Shown here piece after piece: positions 5,657 to 6,419 of a stretch of DNA of 6,419 nucleotides (its first letter is position 1; each line of letters begins with the position of its first letter). The position numbers and the translations under genes were made by a program. Origin of the DNA: an uncultured Polyangiaceae bacterium. GTDB taxonomy: Bacteria; Myxococcota_A; Polyangia; Polyangiales; Polyangiaceae. The stretch lies in contig CALKVR010000208.1 in NCBI GenBank assembly GCA_938004815.1, positions 1 through 6,419 of the forward strand. Reading direction: 5' to 3'. The notes under the pieces were generated by a model. The model was not told the DNA's origin. It did no database searches and was given only the letters and a program-made list of their open reading frames with translations.

Positions 5657-6419
5657 ATGTTTCCGACGATTCGTCCGAGGCGTCTCCGGCGCAGCCCCGC
5701 GATTCGCACCCTCGTGCGCGAGGCGACGCTCGCGCCTTCGGACATGATCCTCCCGCTGTTCTTCAGCGAGGCGCTCGACGAGCCCCGCCCCGTCGTCACC
5801 ATGCCCGGCGTCTCGCAGCTGCCGGTGTCCGCCGCCGCCGAGCACGCGCGCCTCGCCAAGAAGCTCGGCCTGGGCGGCGTCATCCTCTTCGGGCTCCCCA
5901 AACAAAAGGACGCGAAGGGCGAGGCCGCGTGCGACCCCAACGGGCCCGTGCCTCGCGCCGTTCGCGCGATGAAAGACGCCGCGCCCGAGCTCTTGGTCGT
6001 GACGGATACCTGCGTCGACGAGTACACCGATCACGGGCACTGCGGCATCCTCAAGAAAGACGCGCGTGGCGAGATGGTCGTCGACAACGACGCCACGCTG
6101 GATGTGCTCGCGCGTTCGGCGCTCGCGCAAGCGCGCGCCGGCGCCGACGTCGTCGCCCCCAGCGACATGATGGACGGCCGCGTGCGTGCCATCCGCGAGG
6201 CCCTCGACCAAGACGGCCACAGCGACGTCGCCATCCTCTCCTACGCGGTCAAGTATGCGTCGTCGTTCTACGGGCCGTTCCGCGACGCCGCCGACTGCGC
6301 CCCTCAGTTCGGCGATCGCACGGGCTACCAGATGGACCCGGGCAACGCGCGCGAGGCGCTGCGCGAGCTCGCTCTCGATGAAGACGAGGGCGCCGACATG
6401 GTGATGGTCAAGCCGGCGC
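5657..6419 (+). CDS. hemB: Porphobilinogen synthase (delta-aminolevulinic acid dehydratase), 3' end outside window
   Basis: HemB condenses two 5-aminolevulinates to porphobilinogen, the second committed step of tetrapyrrole synthesis, in the cytoplasm, usually as an octamer. 254 codons are visible of a family norm near 325-330, so about 70-75 residues are missing at the C-terminus. Seen: the typical N-terminus RPRRLRRSPAIRTLVREA (6-23), PLFFSE (33-38), MPGVSQLP (49-56), GVILFGLP (74-81), the metal motif DTCVDEYTDHGHCGIL (117-132), APSDMMDGRV (167-176), SYAVKYASSFYGPFRDA (195-211) with the first active-site lysine K199, GDRTGYQMDPGNA (219-231) and MVKPA (250-254) with the Schiff-base lysine K252. 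The metal ligands read C119, D121, C129: a mix of the Cys3 zinc pattern and the Asp-type Mg2+ pattern. The ATG at 5657 fits the family N-terminus exactly. The gene follows the GYF/GAF gene by 25 bases, and the product feeds, through HemC, the HemD made divergently nearby. Confidence 0.97.
   Translation, partial: MFPTIRPRRLRRSPAIRTLVREATLAPSDMILPLFFSEALDEPRPVVTMPGVSQLPVSAAAEHARLAKKLGLGGVILFGLPKQKDAKGEAACDPNGPVPRAVRAMKDAAPELLVVTDTCVDEYTDHGHCGILKKDARGEMVVDNDATLDVLARSALAQARAGADVVAPSDMMDGRVRAIREALDQDGHSDVAILSYAVKYASSFYGPFRDAADCAPQFGDRTGYQMDPGNAREALRELALDEDEGADMVMVKPA

Noticed and set aside
4285..6027. Long open frame on the - strand (580 codons) opposite the GYF/GAF gene and hemB
   Set aside because: Its translation is Arg/Ala/Gly-rich with no family resemblance and lies opposite two well-supported genes; long antisense frames are expected at this GC content.

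Overview
The window reads as one chromosomal segment of a very GC-rich bacterium, most likely a myxobacterium (Myxococcota, perhaps a Polyangiales-type genome). This taxonomic guess is inference. It rests on the strong G/C third-position bias in every gene, the CobA-HemD fusion, the GYF_2-like/proline-rich/GAF protein and the KshA-like Rieske oxygenase; there is no rRNA or marker that proves it. There is no tRNA, rRNA, CRISPR, transposase or attachment site that I can see, and base use is uniform, so nothing suggests recent transfer.

Left part (1-2496, + strand): a three-gene, tightly packed unit. It begins with the C-terminal two thirds of a Rieske non-heme iron oxygenase whose catalytic domain resembles 3-ketosteroid 9-alpha-hydroxylase (KshA) and cholesterol 7-desaturase (DAF-36/Neverland); its [2Fe-2S] domain lies outside the window. 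After 22 bases comes a zinc-ribbon protein with a C-terminal membrane anchor (638-1546). This overlaps by four bases a diverged paralogue (1543-2496) that carries a second zinc ribbon. Both resemble a widespread uncharacterised family often mislabelled 'primosomal protein N''.

Middle (2528-4147, - strand): a fused uroporphyrinogen-III C-methyltransferase / uroporphyrinogen-III synthase, converging on the zinc-ribbon pair with only 31 bases between the stop codons. It makes uroporphyrinogen III and can divert it to precorrin-2 for siroheme or cobalamin.

Right part (4351-6419, + strand): divergent from cobA-hemD across a 203-base intergenic region lie a GYF_2-like/proline-rich/GAF protein of unknown function and, 25 bases after it, hemB (porphobilinogen synthase), cut by the window end. 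HemB feeds the pathway two steps above HemD (via HemC, not in the window), so the right half is a tetrapyrrole locus with an uncharacterised GAF protein inside it.

The enzymes are recognisable housekeeping functions. The less explained parts are the tandem tail-anchored zinc-ribbon pair, the GYF/proline-rich/GAF protein next to hemB, and the mixed Cys-Asp-Cys metal site of HemB. I do not see convincing evidence for a wholly new system.
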